A stretch of 64,000 nt of DNA from Acridotheres tristis (GCA_037013685.1 CM072890.1:13345043-13409042), one strand, 5' to 3'; positions 9,861 through 24,240 are shown, counted from the stretch's first letter. Notes: generated by a model not told the origin, from the sequence alone. A program made the numbers and translations.

Positions 9861-12800
9861 GCTGCCCAGGATACAACACAAAACCATATTTCTTTTGAGA
9901 AACACGTGTGACAGGAGGTAATGGCTCCATTTTAGGACTGCATTTTCAGAGAAACTCAAGGTGACAAAGTTCAGACTCATGCTCTGACTGCACCTCACAC
10001 TGAAAACTTTTTGATATAAAGCATGAGGAGAGCTGCCCCTCTGGCCCTCTCTCAAAAGTATTTATAAACAAGGGATGCAGCAGTTCCTTCTAGATCATGG
10101 CTGCTACTGCTGTGCTTTAAATGCCGGCACAGTCCCAGTCTGCCAATTTCATGCTCATTTAAAAGGACCTGGCAGCCACCAAGATTTGAATCATACCAGT
10201 CCAGAATAAATAAAAATTTGGAAAGTTTCAGAAAAAAAAACGAGGACAACAAAAACAACCAAACAAAAACAACAACAACAAAAACAAAACAAAACAAAAC
10301 AAAATCTTCAACTTGAAATTTAATATTCTTTCATGTGGATTTTTCTTTCCCCCAGACTGGAGCTATTTTAAAATTCTATTTCCTTCGTGTTCTTTCCAAA
10401 GCAAAAACTCTCCTCCATACTTACAAGTTAAATTTGTTTTCTCTTTATTTGCACAGGCCACTAAACCATTCCTATGTTCCTTATGCTTCAAAAAGTTCAG
10501 CTTGCAGAAGAAACTATTATATCTGGGTTACATCAAATAATGTTCACTCTGGTTCACAGACAGCAATTTCCTTGCCAAGTTTTATATTTTTAATCCCTTG
10601 GTAAGTGGAAAGGAAAAATATCTGATTCTAAACTCGTCATAAAGGGAAGAAGGGAAATCCACCCTTGCAGGAGCAGGGAGGGAGAATAAAAATCTAATCT
10701 GTAGAATTTTGACCATATTTATGAACAGTACTGTTAAAAAAATAAAAGAATAAGGATGGTTGAAGTAAATTTCATCTCCTAATAAATACAATTAATTAAA
10801 ATATTTACAAAAATATGGATGTTTTAAACATAATTGCCAGGTCTTTTTTAATAAGAAAACACTAAGGTAACTCACTCATATCTTAAAAAATATTTTGCTT
10901 CAAATATGATAGGTATTACATTTTCCCTACATGTTGTAAAATTTATTAACTAAACTTCTCTGGCTGAATCAGCATAAACCTGACGTACATGTATGTGGAA
11001 CAATTTCCCTTAGGTGAAGGCATTCCAATACAAGTGTGGAAAAATGTGGAAAAGTGCTTAATGTGCACACTTGCACTTTATGACAGGAGGTAACTCTTGC
11101 CATGTCAGCCCCCTCACTGCTGATCTCTGCACACAATATCCTCACAGGCAGTCACAAAGGACACTTTCTGCATTTCCCTCCCAGGATTGCTCAAAATGAG
11201 AATAATGTGTTGAGTTTATATATAATATTTTACATTCTTTATATGTTTTTTTAATCCTTCTGAAAATATTTGTAAGAGTAACCCATAGGGCAATCTTGTT
11301 CTCAATAGTGACTTTATGACCATTTTTATGTACAAGTTAGGAAACAACTAACACTTCAATAAAATGATGCTTCATGGTTGCTTACTGTTATCAGAATCCG
11401 AGGTAATACATGCTGGTAGGGGTAATTGCTAGAGTGGCAAACTGCACCCCACCATCCCAGCATGCTGGTGAGTGCAAATATAGCAAAGCATAGCCAAAGG
11501 CAAAACCCGTTTCACTTAGCATTAACCAGCAGGGCAGGCTGGATGCTTGAGCTGCATACAAGCCAAAGACAAACCACCTATTCAGCTGCCTGGTTAGTTA
11601 GCTCCAGTGGGCTGTGAAAATTCAGGTTTAAATACTGGAGTACAGCACTCTAATGTATATGATTTCAAGAAGAGTTCATTTTTCCTAGCATTTCGTTTTC
11701 TTCTATGTTATTTCACTCCCTCGGGAAATCTCTCAAATATCCTTTGGTGTGACCAATTTGTCTACCAAAGCATTAGCAAGAAAACATCTTTGCAAGAAAT
11801 GATATGCCAGAATATTTAGGACAATCCTTTCAAGATTTTCTTACATGGTACTTAGTAACAACAGTTAGACCAGCTATATTGAAAAAATGTCCAGATGCAC
11901 AGGACTGCATTTCACACATATTCACATTGCTATGATCCTCCAAGCCTCCTGTATAAATATATTACCTCTTTGAAAAATCAGTAAACCCTTTTAACATGCT
12001 AAGTTGTACGAAAGAAAACACCATCAGCTTTTTAACAGAAAGGAAAATAAGCTCAGACAGTACTCAGGCAGCCAAATCCCTAACATTAAACCATGATTTG
12101 AAATCTTATTCCACATTCCCTGCACACACAATATATTATTTTCATTGCCACAATAGACTGCTAAAGCATACATTTAAACAAAAGATGAATTTTCCAGATT
12201 TCAAAGCTCTGTGTGAACCACTGAGACATAGGCATATGGCAGGATCCCTATGGGGTAAATGATTAAACCTTCACACTGAGGTGAATGCTATGCAAATTCA
12301 AGGTATCAGGGAAGTGTGGTGTAACTCGAGAAGGTCCTCAGGTGGTCTGAATTCCACATCATAACTCCTAATCATAAATCAAATACAATAAAATACTATG
12401 TGGATATTAGCTGTAGGTTCCACTTCAAGCAGCCCTTCCACTAAGCATGTCTTTTCCTTTATTCAACTAGTCTTAGCAAAATATATCCTTAATGAATATG
12501 AGAGCAAATTTTAAGGTTTTATCAGATCCTAATAAGAGAAAAGTTCTTCCAGAAGCCTGAAGCATTAGTATACAAAAATAAGGTGCAACAATGAGAGAAA
12601 TAAAAGCATAAAAGGGGAGAAATAAGACAGCTGTTATGCAGTCAACTTGAGCAGTTTGCAAATTTTTATTAAAGTACCTTTACTAAGACACGTGAGTTAA
12701 GCCTGTTTAACCTGGTTATGGGTAATAAGTTTTGCATAGTATAATATTTCGTGTTTAGACACTCCTGTATCTTCTGCTTCTGTTATCTTTTACATACTGC

Positions 12801-15800
12801 ATTGAGATGATTCACTCCATAAGAAATGCCTTTTTTTTTCTCTCCTGAAGAGATCTAAAGCAGAGATATTCTTGTAGATTTTGTTTTATACCAAATTTAT
12901 ATGGAATTATCCTTATGTATGAACTCAAATGAAATATTCTAACCTAGTTTATTCACATTTGTAGAGCAGGATGCAGGGGCTGTTTACAGAAAAGAAGGCA
13001 ACAGCAGCCCTATACACAGTGCTTACATGGCAAAATTGAGAGGTCCTCATGCCCAGTGTGCTTCAGTAATCACTGTATTTCAACATGAAAAAATAATCAA
13101 AACAAAACAAAACCCAAACCTTTCTCCAGCTCCAAGACAACATTTACACTACCTGACAACCATTTAAGTTTCCTGGAGTTGGACCATGCTTTGCTTTGCC
13201 CACAATGCATGCCACAAGATTAGGAAACAAAGCTCTTTGCTTCTACTGGGAGTCTCCTAATAACCAGTACAGTTATTGTTTAGCTTGCCTCACAAGCTAT
13301 GGCTCCTGTATGAGAAGAAAAAGAATGATGCTGATATGGGCTGACAGAGGCTGGAAAGGTTGACTGGAAAGACATTTTGGGATGCATGTGTAGAGGGCAG
13401 GGGAGGCCTTGCCATGGTGAGGCGGTGAAATGCCCCACAGCCCCCAGCCCTGGAGCCCCTACCCCAGGCTGGCCACGCTCCACTCTGCCCCAAGCCACCA
13501 AGAGAACAGGAGTCCCACTGGGGACAAAGGCCAAGGGTGTTTAAGAGTGAGCAAGAGGCAAAGCATTTGTCTTCACCCTACCTTCATCTTAGCGTTTCTA
13601 TCTGAATACCACTATATGTGTACTTTTCTGTATCTGTGCTGTCTTTCCCTCTTTCTTCTAATTCCCTCTTCTTGGAGCTCTTTGAGTAATATAACATCAA
13701 ATGAGTTTAATATTAGCTAAGTCAAATAGGCCAAGTTAATGTTCTGAGAAGTGTTTTGTATTGATTGGATGTTGTTCTAAATCTCTTACCAAAACTTTCC
13801 AACTTTCAAAAGTTTGTCAGTAAAGTTGTTTTGACCTCTTGAGAATATCTGGTTGGTATTTCTCCCATGTGTTCTACCCAGAGTTGCAAGAAATATTGTA
13901 ACTCCTTTCAAAAGTCTCATCGAGTGAGTGGATTGTCTCCTTCCTCTGACATCCTTTCAGAGTTGCCTAAATCCATGTGTTAGCATGGATAATGCCTGTG
14001 GCTTAGCTCTGAGCATACACAAACTATCTATCTGCTCATCTAACTGCCCCTGTTCAGCAGTAAGAGTAAAACCTGTCTGCCAATCATTCAAGAGTGGTGG
14101 TCAGATTTAAATCTAGTCGAATTTATTTTATTTCATAATTTCCCACTGAAATAAAATACTATTGAGTACGAGATTAATGTGGGTGTGGGACCATTAAACA
14201 GTTCTGTGTTGCTTCAAATGCAAGGACATAATTTTCAGAAAGTGTCAATATGTTGGATGTTTTCTGTTCCAAAAAAATCCTGAGCCCTGTAGCTATAATA
14301 ACGATGTTTCATAATGAAATTCACATAAATTGCTTTAGTAAGGCACTGCTTGTTTCTTTCATCTTTGAAAAAATTAACTACACTTACGTTGAATGCTGTT
14401 TTTTATTAATTTAGATGTCCTGACATCTAAACATTCCAGGAATATTTTCTTTTTTTGTTTACACCACAGAAAAAGTCAAAAGCATCCAAAAGGAAGAAAG
14501 AAAAAAATAAATCAGTTCTGACAGTAATCCCCTATTGTGTTGGTAACATCTTTGAAAAGAAGGATTTTATTACTTCTGTTTCTCTTCAGGTTTTTATCAA
14601 ATTTTTATTCAGGTTTTGGAAGTTTATATGCTAAAATTGGCTAGTAGTACCTTGACTCATAGAAAATTATGGGTTTTTTTCCCCTCTTATATTTACAGGA
14701 AATCTGTAATCAGAATCATAAACTGTATCTCACTAATGTAAATTTACCTTCCAGTGGTTTTAATTTTAACTTTTCCAACAAAAGCAGCTGTTCAAATCCA
14801 AAACCCATCTTCTCAGAAGTAGTTTCTTTTATAAACACTATAAAATATTAAATCTTGAAGATAATATCTAAGCAATTGAAAAGCATTGTAGCAAATATAC
14901 TGCTTTTTTTTACCCTAATTTTGATAATTTCTCTCGGAGATGTATATTTGCAAGTATTAATTAAAAATCTGATTATTTTTATGTGATTAGGAATACCTAA
15001 ATGGTGAAAATACTCAGTGCTCCTCTTTCATGTTGCAGTTAAGTGTAATTTTTTGACATCAATTAATAACGCTTTTGGAAATTTATAAGCACACTCTTTA
15101 AAGAACTGAGTTTTGCATCCAAGTATTTTCAAAAGGGAAATGAAAATTACTTCTTGAATTACTGTTAATTTTTAAATTAACAGCCTTGAAATAATTAAAT
15201 ACTTATTCCAACTTTATATATTTAGAATGTTAAGCTCAGGAAACAGGTTATTTAAAAAATAAAATTGTAAAGATGGTAAAATTTAAGCATTCAAGGTAAA
15301 GTAATGTTATTTTCTCAACAAAAAAAGGAGAGTACAAATATACTGACTATACATTTAAGTAACCCTTTACCAATTTCCAAAGTACATCAATAAATAATTA
15401 ACCAGCAGGAAGTTAAATTCCTGATAGGGGGTAAAAATGCTTCCCTTCTGTGTGGATATAGAGGTTGCCAATCTTTCTCCTTCTTCTCCTACAAATTTGT
15501 AGGGAACGTCTTTTTTGTCATAGCCTTCAGTTCATTTGTATCCTTAAAAAAGTAGTTCTTATCACAAAAGTCTAGTTAGAAGAATAAAATTTCTCTTGGT
15601 CAACTTTCTGATGGGTCTACACATGAAATAGGACCTGCTGATCACATAGGAATGGATATATGTACATATTTCAGGGAGATCCAGCCTTTCATAGGCAGTC
15701 CCAGAGAAAATGTATCGACAGCAGTTCTTGTTTATTGATTTTGTTCTCTCATGCTTTCAATTTTCCTGTTCTTTAGTATTTAAAATAGTCAAAATTAATT

Positions 15801-15884
15801 TTTGGGACATTCTTGTTGGTCATCTCACTGGTTGAAGGAGGATAGACAGAATTTAGGTAACTAAAATAGCAAGAATTATATCCT
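9861..15884. other. Gene-free AT-rich sequence
   Basis: No gene, RNA or clear retroelement was recognised. A CAAAA-type simple repeat lies at about 10250-10302. The stretch near 13280-13540 is more GC-rich and has short open frames on both strands, but nothing recognisable. Confidence 0.6.
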
Positions 15885-16607
15885 TGTCTTGGTTTGAAAA
15901 GACAGGTATGGTTTAAGGAAAGGCAAAAGCCCCTTTTCTGCAATGCAGAATACACCTCCCCCCCTTTTAATTATTTTAGGTCCAAATCAGACGCTTTCAG
16001 GCAGGAGATATGGGGATGTGAATAACAGTTCTTTACTGGTATTTAACAAGGCAGAAAACAACAACAGCTATGAAAATTGGCAACAGAACAGAACAGTCTA
16101 GCTCCGCTCCAGTCCCCTTTGGCCTCAGGCCGTCTCCCTGCGCTCAGTTACCGGTGCTGTGGGGGCAGGGCGGGTCCCGCACAGTTGCAGAGGGCTGGAG
16201 TGATGGCGGCGGAGGCCCAGAGGTGAGCGGGGGTGAGAAGGTGACTCCCCCCCCTCACGGTGTCGGTCGTGGTGCTCCGCAGAGTGTCCGGAGATAGTAG
16301 GGTGAGATGGGAGAGTGGCAGGGCGATGTCCCAGGCAGGGAGCGTGGATCTCAGCACGGAGATGTCAGGGGAGATGCCAGAGCGGAGCACGGGGGTGTCC
16401 TCTCCGTCCATGAGCCCAGCGAGAGAGAGTCCCCTCCCCAGCCCCCTCTCCCACCTTTCCTTTTCCGGTTCCCCCCCCTCCTCCTCCTCCTCCACCCACC
16501 TCCCTGCGAGAGAACATTATCTATGGTTTAAGGTGTAGCCACAACTACTTAACATAACAATGGGAGGAATTCACAGCAAGAAAAGGGGAGCAATCCAACC
16601 CCTAACA
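15885..16607 (-). mobile_element. Solo LTR, ERVL-like family A, antisense
   Basis: On the + strand it reads TGTCTTGG... to ...CCCCTAACA. Its reverse complement matches the 5' LTR of the truncated provirus at 31963. It is flanked by the perfect 5-bp duplication ATCCT (15880-15884 and 16608-16612). No internal retroviral sequence is attached, so it is what remains after recombination between two LTRs. Five-base duplications are usual for class III (ERVL) elements. Confidence 0.9.
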
Positions 16608-18341
16608 ATCCTTGGAATAGCTTCAAATAGAGACCTCTGAGTATGCAATCCAATGCAATAAAGCAGTTACTTAACAGGAATAAAAATGTTCAGTCATTGT
16701 ATACAATACATCTCCAAAGAAGCAGGAATGGGCAGGTAAAGTCTTCATTAGTGGTTTGGTTGCTTTTTTTTTTGTTCATTTATTTCTTTGTTTTAGTTCT
16801 TGTTTTTCTTAATAAGGTCAGGAATTCCTTCTTTTAGGCATGATCTAACTTTACAAAGGGGAGCATTGCTATAATTTGGAAGGGAATAAGCTGAAGTTAC
16901 AGACTGAAAGTATGAAAGTGAAAGGAGGAGAAATGTAATGGATGTGAGAAAGGAAAGAAGATTTTGAATTTTTGTGACACTGTATGTCCTACCTAGCACA
17001 AACATTTCAAGACAAGTGATTTGTCCTAATAAACAACTTTAGTAGTAGAAAAGTTAGGCAGTAGAATATTGTCATCCCAGGAACTTCATTGTGATAATTT
17101 CAAGGTCAGAGCAATATACTGCACAGTTGCCAAACTGGACACAAATTTAGGGGTGGGAAACCAGATTATATCAGTGGTGTATTATTGTCAGAATTGCACA
17201 GAGAAAATGCTAAAAGATTGTACAACGCTGTCATTCACTTAATCTCCCTGAGAAATGACTTAGGGGGAAAACCCAGAGTGTTTAGTTTAATCTTGACTTC
17301 TCCTATAGTGTATTCATATTGAATCTCTCTTGATTTAATTTTCTATTTCATCAACATAGATTCAAGATAGTACATATATTAATCAGCACTTTGCAGCTCA
17401 GCAACAAATGCCAAGCAGATGCACTTTTCAAAATATTAATCTGAGTATTTCATCTGGGGTGATGCCCTTTTGTTTTATTCATCATTCTTTGCAGAGTGAT
17501 TATCTTTAATTTATTATTTTTCAGCTTATAAGTAACTGTGTTTTTTCTGATGCTACATTGTGAAGAAGGTTGAGGATAAATGCTAATTTCCTTGCAGTTA
17601 TAAAACTGCCTTTTTTTTTTCCTCACATCCTTACAAAAAGATGGAGGGCAAAAACACACCATACCTTTGGAAAGAGCATTGTGAATCAAATTATCAGTTT
17701 TTGGGGCGAGGGGGGAAGGGAAGAACAAGTTGTGGTAGTGGGTGGTATTTACCTTTATTTTTTTAAAAGAACAACCAACATGCTGATTTCAAGAATAAAA
17801 TAGTATTTTAAATATGCCTGCACTGCCCTTACTTCAGTTGTCAAATCTACACCACAGCCTCCTCCCTCCCTCTCTCCCTTTGTTGCAGAGAAGATTATGC
17901 TCCATGGGCTGGTGTTACAGCCTGCCCCTGAAAGTGGGGTAGCTGAGGTTCTTGCTAAAACACCCCTCAGAGCAGATTAGAATGAAGTGACACTGAATGA
18001 ATGGAATGCGAGTATGTGTGTGCATATAACGTATATTTTAAAACAATTTGATTGCAATGGAAAGGAGCATATAGCCATTTTGGTTATTACTGAAAGTAAT
18101 AGGACAATATAAAAGTATGAAAATATCACTTGGGAAAATGTATGCAGAAAAGAAAAAAAACAAAAGAGAAAGAAAGGTTAAAGGTAGATAGTGGAAAGGA
18201 AAATACTGGAGAAGAAAGATATCACCACCCATGGATCCAGATACAAGACTTGATTGTTGCAATTTAGCTATCTGCTGGTTGAAGTGATGGACACTGTCTT
18301 GATCTGTCATGATAGGGGAAGCCCATGGAACAATGAGTTTG
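16608..18341. other. Gene-free sequence
   Basis: AT-rich, with T-runs and A-runs. No gene or recognisable repeat was seen. Confidence 0.5.
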
Positions 18342-18665
18342 ATGCCTTGGAGTGGCTACCTAGAACATAGGGCAGACAGAATTAAGAGAATAAGGCGAGT
18401 ATTTATTAAAGACCTTCAATAGATACACCTTGGGCAGTCAAAAGCCTCCCAGAGACTACGCCCAAGATGGACGATGGTCACGAGTTTTTCACAGATATAA
18501 ATGTGGTCCATTTACATGTCAGGTGTTAATCCTCCAATTACAGCTTCAGGTAATGGAGTCATATTTCTCTAGTTTCCTCCCCCCAATTCACTTTTGTTTA
18601 TACTTTGAGGATGTAGGATATCTATGGATTACAGGCCCTGAGGGATTGTTTTGTCTAACCAAAAT
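18342..18665 (-). repeat. Probable LTR fragment, antisense
   Basis: Reading the - strand gives a TATA-like ATTTATATC near 18500, then AATAAATAC near 18400, with the spacing of an LTR promoter and polyA signal. GC-rich stretches around 18440-18490 fit an LTR regulatory region. Ends and target duplication could not be fixed. Confidence 0.45.
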
Positions 18666-20614
18666 GTGAAGACAGTTAATTACACTTTATATGGAGTTTA
18701 GAGCTATGCACTAATGCAGTATAGGATTTGAAAAATATAAAAGCTAAAATCTTAAGGCATCAAGTTTAATATGTTAATATGTGTTCAGGTTCAGGTGGGA
18801 ATGCCCAAGCACCTCCCCTGGAGAGTAGTTTCAACACTGTGCATCATGCACAGTCTTCTGATGGAACCCCACAGAAATGAGTCTGGGGGTGCTTTGATGG
18901 TCACTGGTGGCCACAGATGCCACCTGTCCCATAATTTGGGTGATCTTGGTTGACTGGTGATATGTGTATGAGCACTTGCTTCCTTTCCCAGCTTGCTACA
19001 GTGGCAATCTTTGTCTGGATGCATTAACCAGGATGGGCCAACCAGATCTCACCTCCACCAGGCCTGGAATTAGCACCTTCCTGTCACAAATTCCTCCCTT
19101 CTGTGCTTCTCTCAAGTTCCTGCTGTGGTGGCTTTCCTTATGGCACGTTCCTTCTGTGGCTTTGACAGTGTTTGAGACAGGCAACTGTACCCTTGAAGTC
19201 CTTAGAGATGAGGCTGCAGAGTGTCTTATGTGGGTATAATAAAGCACTAGACTCAGTTTCTGAAGTCAAATTAAGTTGCAGAATTTTTAACAATAGTATG
19301 CACATTACTGTGTGCTGTTGTGTCTTCACTTTCTTCTTAAGAGGAAGAGGTAGACACTGTAGAGAGGATGAATAAGCCACAGAGAAAACATATCAGATCT
19401 CTAGCCAGGCCACACAGGAAATTATAAAAAACATTTTTTGTATGATGAGCTCACATCATTTTCCAAACTTTTTAAGATTCTCAACTCTTCCAAATGTGGG
19501 AAAGCAATAACAGAAAAATGTATCACAACTTCACCAGAAGTAAACAAAAGATTTTTCCCCCCTTTCTTCCCTAACAGCTAAAATACATTAATGTTATTTA
19601 CAACACTGCTCCTGTTAAGAAACTTACTCTTATATATTCTTTCTAACTTATCAAGCTCCTGTGTAAATAATGGTCCTGCTGGCCTTTCTGTAGCAGTGTC
19701 TTTTGAATGTTGGAAGCAATCTGGAAAGAGCAGGAAAAGCTGTAAGCTGAGGGAAAAGTCTCAATTACAAGGCATACTTACTTTGGCAAGTGTCAATGCA
19801 ATGAACATATGGTAAACATGGACCTGGCCAAGCTAACCACAACTTGCTTTGTCAGATAATGCTATGGTAGGAATCATTTGTTTTGGGGGAACCCTTTCAA
19901 GACTCAGTAATTTGCGGTTTATCTGAAGCTCAACATGTAGAAAAATTAAGACTTTATACGTAAGTAGAAAGTTTTTTTAACAGGAACCTGTAATTTTTTT
20001 CAAGATTGGAAACTGTGGGAAATGTGTATTTTGTATTTCCATTTTCAGGGGCTATTATCTTTTTCTGAAGGAAAAAAGGTTGATGATTCCATATAGATTT
20101 ATAATGTATTTAAAAAAATTATTTACTTATGACAATGATTACCTTGGTCCTTCAGAGTTTAGATAAATGCCAAGAAGTACTCGATGGGACTTGGCATTGA
20201 GCAGCAGGTGGACAATCATTTGGGATATGAGCAGTTAATGGAAAAGTGTCAAGGAAGTAAATACCAATTGCTAATTTTGACTTTCTTCTACAGAAAGCAT
20301 ATTCTTATTTTGGATAGAACTAGAAAAATCAGTACAACAAATTATTAGAGCATGGAGAAACCTAAATGAGCTTTACAACCTATGACTATAGTGTCATGTG
20401 GTGGAATGGGCTTGAATATAAGAAACAGCACAGTGTCTGGGCTAGGTTATCCCTCTCAGACAGTTCAGAAGTTGTAATCTCAGTGGTTTGGGCATCAAAA
20501 ACTCAATAGATGCTTTCTGGAAAGGCTGGCAGAGATCTTTCAGTTCCTGGGAGCCCCTGGGAACTTTGCACAAGCCAAGAAGAAAGTAACTCAAGATCAT
20601 AGCATCACTGTTCA
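18666..20614. other. Gene-free sequence
   Basis: No gene recognised. Short open frames on both strands around 18790-19380 overlap each other and have no known domains. Confidence 0.5.
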
Positions 20615-20765
20615 AGATGAAAAAGACCTTCAGTATCATAAAGTCTAATCATTAATCCATTAATGAAGTGTTGCCAAGTGCACTACTAAACCATGTCCAT
20701 AAGACCCATATTTACACATTTTTCAAATACCTCCAGGGATGCTAAATTCAAGATCACGGTTTTCT
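20615..20765 (-). mobile_element. CR1 LINE 3' fragment, antisense
   Basis: The + strand reads like the reverse complement of a CR1 3' end. Recognisable pieces are AAAGACCTT, the CACTACTAAACCATGTCC block and AAATACCTCCAGGGATG. It is old and diverged. Confidence 0.75.
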
Positions 20766-22825
20766 GCCCATTTTAAATGAATCAGCCTGGCAGAAATCTT
20801 CATCTGAATATGAAAAATATATGCAGTTTCATTTTGTCATTTCCTCTACAGTTAGTAGAAGAACAAATCGGTATTTTGTTGAATTAGGATTATCTTTTAG
20901 AGAATTTTGTTTCATTCATTAGAATATTTAGGGCTATTTAGGCTGAGCAACTAGTGTATTGGTATTTCTTGAAAGAGACAAGAAATGAATGGACATCTAC
21001 TGCAATAAAGACATGACTTAATGAAGATTATTTGGGACACAATGGAAAGCTTTAATTTTTATCAAGCTTATTGTACGCTGTTTTTATTCATTTAGGAATT
21101 TGTCATATAACTTCAGCCTAAATATTCTAATAGCATTCCACACTATAATTTATCTTCTCAGGAAGAGGTTTCATGGTAGCACCCTAGTATTATATCTATG
21201 TTTAGAATAGAAGACGTGCCGATATTAAAGCTAAGCCATGAAGAAATTAGTATTACACACTTGAAATATAATTAATTTTATATGTAGAAGTAAACACGCT
21301 TCATTCTTTCTTGTAATACTGGTACCAAGGCCCCCAAACAAGCAAAAGACTGTGTACAGGTGATCCACAAGCATCACCATATCCCCCCCTGGCACGGGAC
21401 ACCCCTTCCATCAGGCTGGAGTGTTCCCAGGTGACAACACAGTACTATAGAGCTACAATGCAACTTCTGTGAGGTACCACTGGAATACGTAAGAGAAAAT
21501 ACCTATCTCCCCTATTCCATTCCTCACAGACATTTAGTAACCAATTACATTAGGCTTTCTAATCTGAACTAATATTAATGGCAATTTTGCCATTAATGAC
21601 AAGAGGGTGAATTTCCAAGAGAAAGGGGATGTCACCACCTAGACTAGAAAAAGAGACAGCTGTAATTTTGCTCTGTGTCTCTCTGTCCCTAATCGGTTGT
21701 TTGCCCTACAGAAAGGCTCTCATAATGAAACCTTATGGGACCTATTTTGAAATACAATATTAATTACTACAATTTTATATCATGGTGAGTGTACCAATTC
21801 AAATAAAACAACACCTAACTTCTCTAAGAAATGTTTACCATCTGCTACAATATTGCTACAACCTATGTACTCTTTTGATTTACTCTAAACATTATTTCCA
21901 TGCTTTTTATAAGATACAGATGTTAAATTGATGGTTCAGAGTGTTTCAAACCAAGTCTCCATTCCCCAGCAATTATTAAAATATTTGAATGCTATTTGAT
22001 ACCACATTTAAATGTCCTGAAACCTCACGAGTTGGGAAAGTTTGTTGATTTTTATTATCTCTAAATTTTTCCTTCTCTACCTCCTTTCAAAACTCATGAA
22101 CATACTTTGTAAAGTTGCTGTTTATCCTAGATTCATCCCTCACCATTTCTTTTGAGGTTTTTGTTTGTTTGTTTGCTTGCTTGTTTGTTTTTGGGTTTTT
22201 GTTGGTTTTTTGGTTTTGTTTTTTTTAGTTTTTTCTTCAGAAAAATGCAGGAGATGCTGCTAAACAGAAGTCTTTCTACAGTGGTGTACTTATTTTTTTG
22301 TGATGAACAAGATGTCTCCACTTTTAATTAAACCACCACTGTTCAACTATGTTTACTATTTAAGTTGTGTGAATTTAGCACAGTGCTCTTTAGGAGCAGC
22401 TTAAGTCAGCTTAAGAAGTGAATATTGTTCATTTGAGATGCTGCTGTCCCAAGTGAGATGGGGCAATGCTTCTTGCTTCCAAGATGCATGTGGCTTTGGA
22501 CACCCTAGTGTTTTCCAGGGAAAAGCCAGCAAAACCACTTTTGAAACGAGCTCAGGGGCTTGGAGGCAATTAATAGCACAAACTCCAATTGTGTCTCATA
22601 GGCTCAGTTATTATTACTGTTGAGGAGGGAGGAAAAGAGGATTTCAATTTTTGCTTCAAATTTAGTAAAACTTGGACCAGAAAGATGAATGAGTGATATG
22701 GCTGTAAAATACATCTACTGGATAAAATTATCTCCTGACTGATCTGTTTTGATAGCTCCAGTTTTATAAATATGCTAGGAACCTTCTTTATAAATGTTGT
22801 ATTGCTTTTAAGCCAGGACAGCATT
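20766..22825. other. Gene-free sequence with TTTG-rich simple repeat
   Basis: A TTTG/TTGG-rich low-complexity run lies at about 22153-22230. Otherwise no gene or recognisable element was seen. Confidence 0.55.
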
Positions 22826-23003
22826 TGTGTTGGTTTTGCTTGGCCTTGTTTTTTGATGGCAGGGGGACCACAGAGATGGCTTCTGAGAAGCAGCTGGAAG
22901 TTTCCACCTGCAGAACCAATTTCTGATGGCTCTGAAGATGGACATGCTGCTGGCCAAGACTGGGCCAAATAGGGATGATGGTAACATCTCTGCGATAACA
23001 TAT

Positions 23004-23723
23004 TGTCTCGGTTTGAAAGCCAGGTATGGTCTAAGGAAAGGCAAGAGCCCCTTTTTCTGCAATGCAGAGTGCAACCCCCCTCCCTTTTAATTATTTTAGG
23101 TCCAATTCAGACGCCTTCAGGCAGGAGATATGGGGATAAGAATAACAGTTCTTTACTGGTATCTAACAAGGCAGAAAACAACAACAGCTATGAAAATTGG
23201 CAACAGAACAGAACAGTCTAGCTCCGCTCCAGTCCCCTTTGGCCGCAGGCCATGTCCCTGTGCTCGGTTACCGGTGCTGTGGGGGCAGGGCAGGTCCCGT
23301 GCAGTTGAAGAGGGGCTGGAGTGATGGCGGCGGAGGCCCAGAGGTGAGCGGGGATGGGAAGGTGACTCCCCCTCACGGTGTCGGTCTTGGTGCTCCGCAG
23401 AGTGTCCGGAGATAGTAGGGTGAGATGGGAGAGCAGCAGAGCGATGTCCAAAGGCAGGGAGCGTGGATCTCAGTGCTGGGATGGCAGGGGGAGATGCCAG
23501 AGCGGAGCACAGGCGGTCTTCCCACTCCACGAGCCAAGCGAGAGCGAGACCCCGCTCCAGATCCCTCTCCCACCTTTCCTTTTCCGGTTCCCCCCCTCTC
23601 CCCCTCCACCCACCCCCCTGCGAGAGAACATTATCTGTCGTTTCAAGGTGTAGCCACAATTAGTTAGCATAACAATGGGAGGAATTCCACAGAAAGAAAA
23701 GGGGAACAATCCAACCCCCAACA
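23004..23723 (-). mobile_element. Solo LTR, ERVL-like family A, nested, antisense
   Basis: Same family as the LTRs at 15885 and 31963 (start TGTCTCGG, end CCCCCAACA on the + strand). It is flanked by the 5-bp duplication CATAT (22999-23003 and 23724-23728). It split the older LTR at a TATA-like AACATATTTAAG site. Confidence 0.92.
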
Positions 23724-23920
23724 CATATTTAAGAAGAAACCAAAATAAAGGTAGGGACACAGTTTTAATTCCAGACAGAGAAGAGGAGAAGGCAAGAACA
23801 TGTGAGGGAAAACAACCTGGAGACACCAAGGTCAGTGGAGGAGGAGAGGAGGTGTTCCAGGCACCAGAGCCGAAATTCCTCTGCAGGCTGTGCTGAAGCA
23901 GCTGTGCCCCTGCAGCCCCT

Positions 23921-24240
23921 GGGGATCCACAGGGGATTGAGAGATCCACCCCCAGCCCGTGGGGATCCATGGGGATTGAGAGATCCACCCCCAGCCCGTG
24001 GGGATCCAGGGGGATGCAGAGATCCACCCACAGCCCATGGGGATCCACAGGGGATTGAGAGATCCACCCCCAGCCCGTGGGGATCCATGGGGATGCAGAG
24101 ATCCACCCACAGCCAGTGGGGATCCACAGGGGATTGAGAGATCCACCCCCAGCCCGTGGGGATCCATGGGGATGCAGAGATCCACCCCCAGCCCGTGGGG
24201 ATCCAGGGGGATGCAGAGATCCACCCACAGCCCGTGGGGA
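23921..24240. repeat. Minisatellite, eight 39/40-bp units inside LTR
   Basis: Eight units begin GGGGATCC at 23921, 23961, 24000, 24039, 24079, 24118, 24158 and 24197. Each contains GAGATCCACCC and AGCCCGTGG-type blocks. Units fall into ACAGGGGATTGAG and GGGATGCAG types that partly alternate. Because 39 is a multiple of three, long open frames appear on both strands. These are artefacts of the repeat, not genes. Confidence 0.95.

Noticed and set aside
16070..16538. Several open frames on both strands in a GC-rich patch (also 23130-23667 and 32067-32477)
   Set aside because: All three sit in the GC-rich part of the same LTR family and shift with indels between copies, as expected for non-coding LTR sequence.
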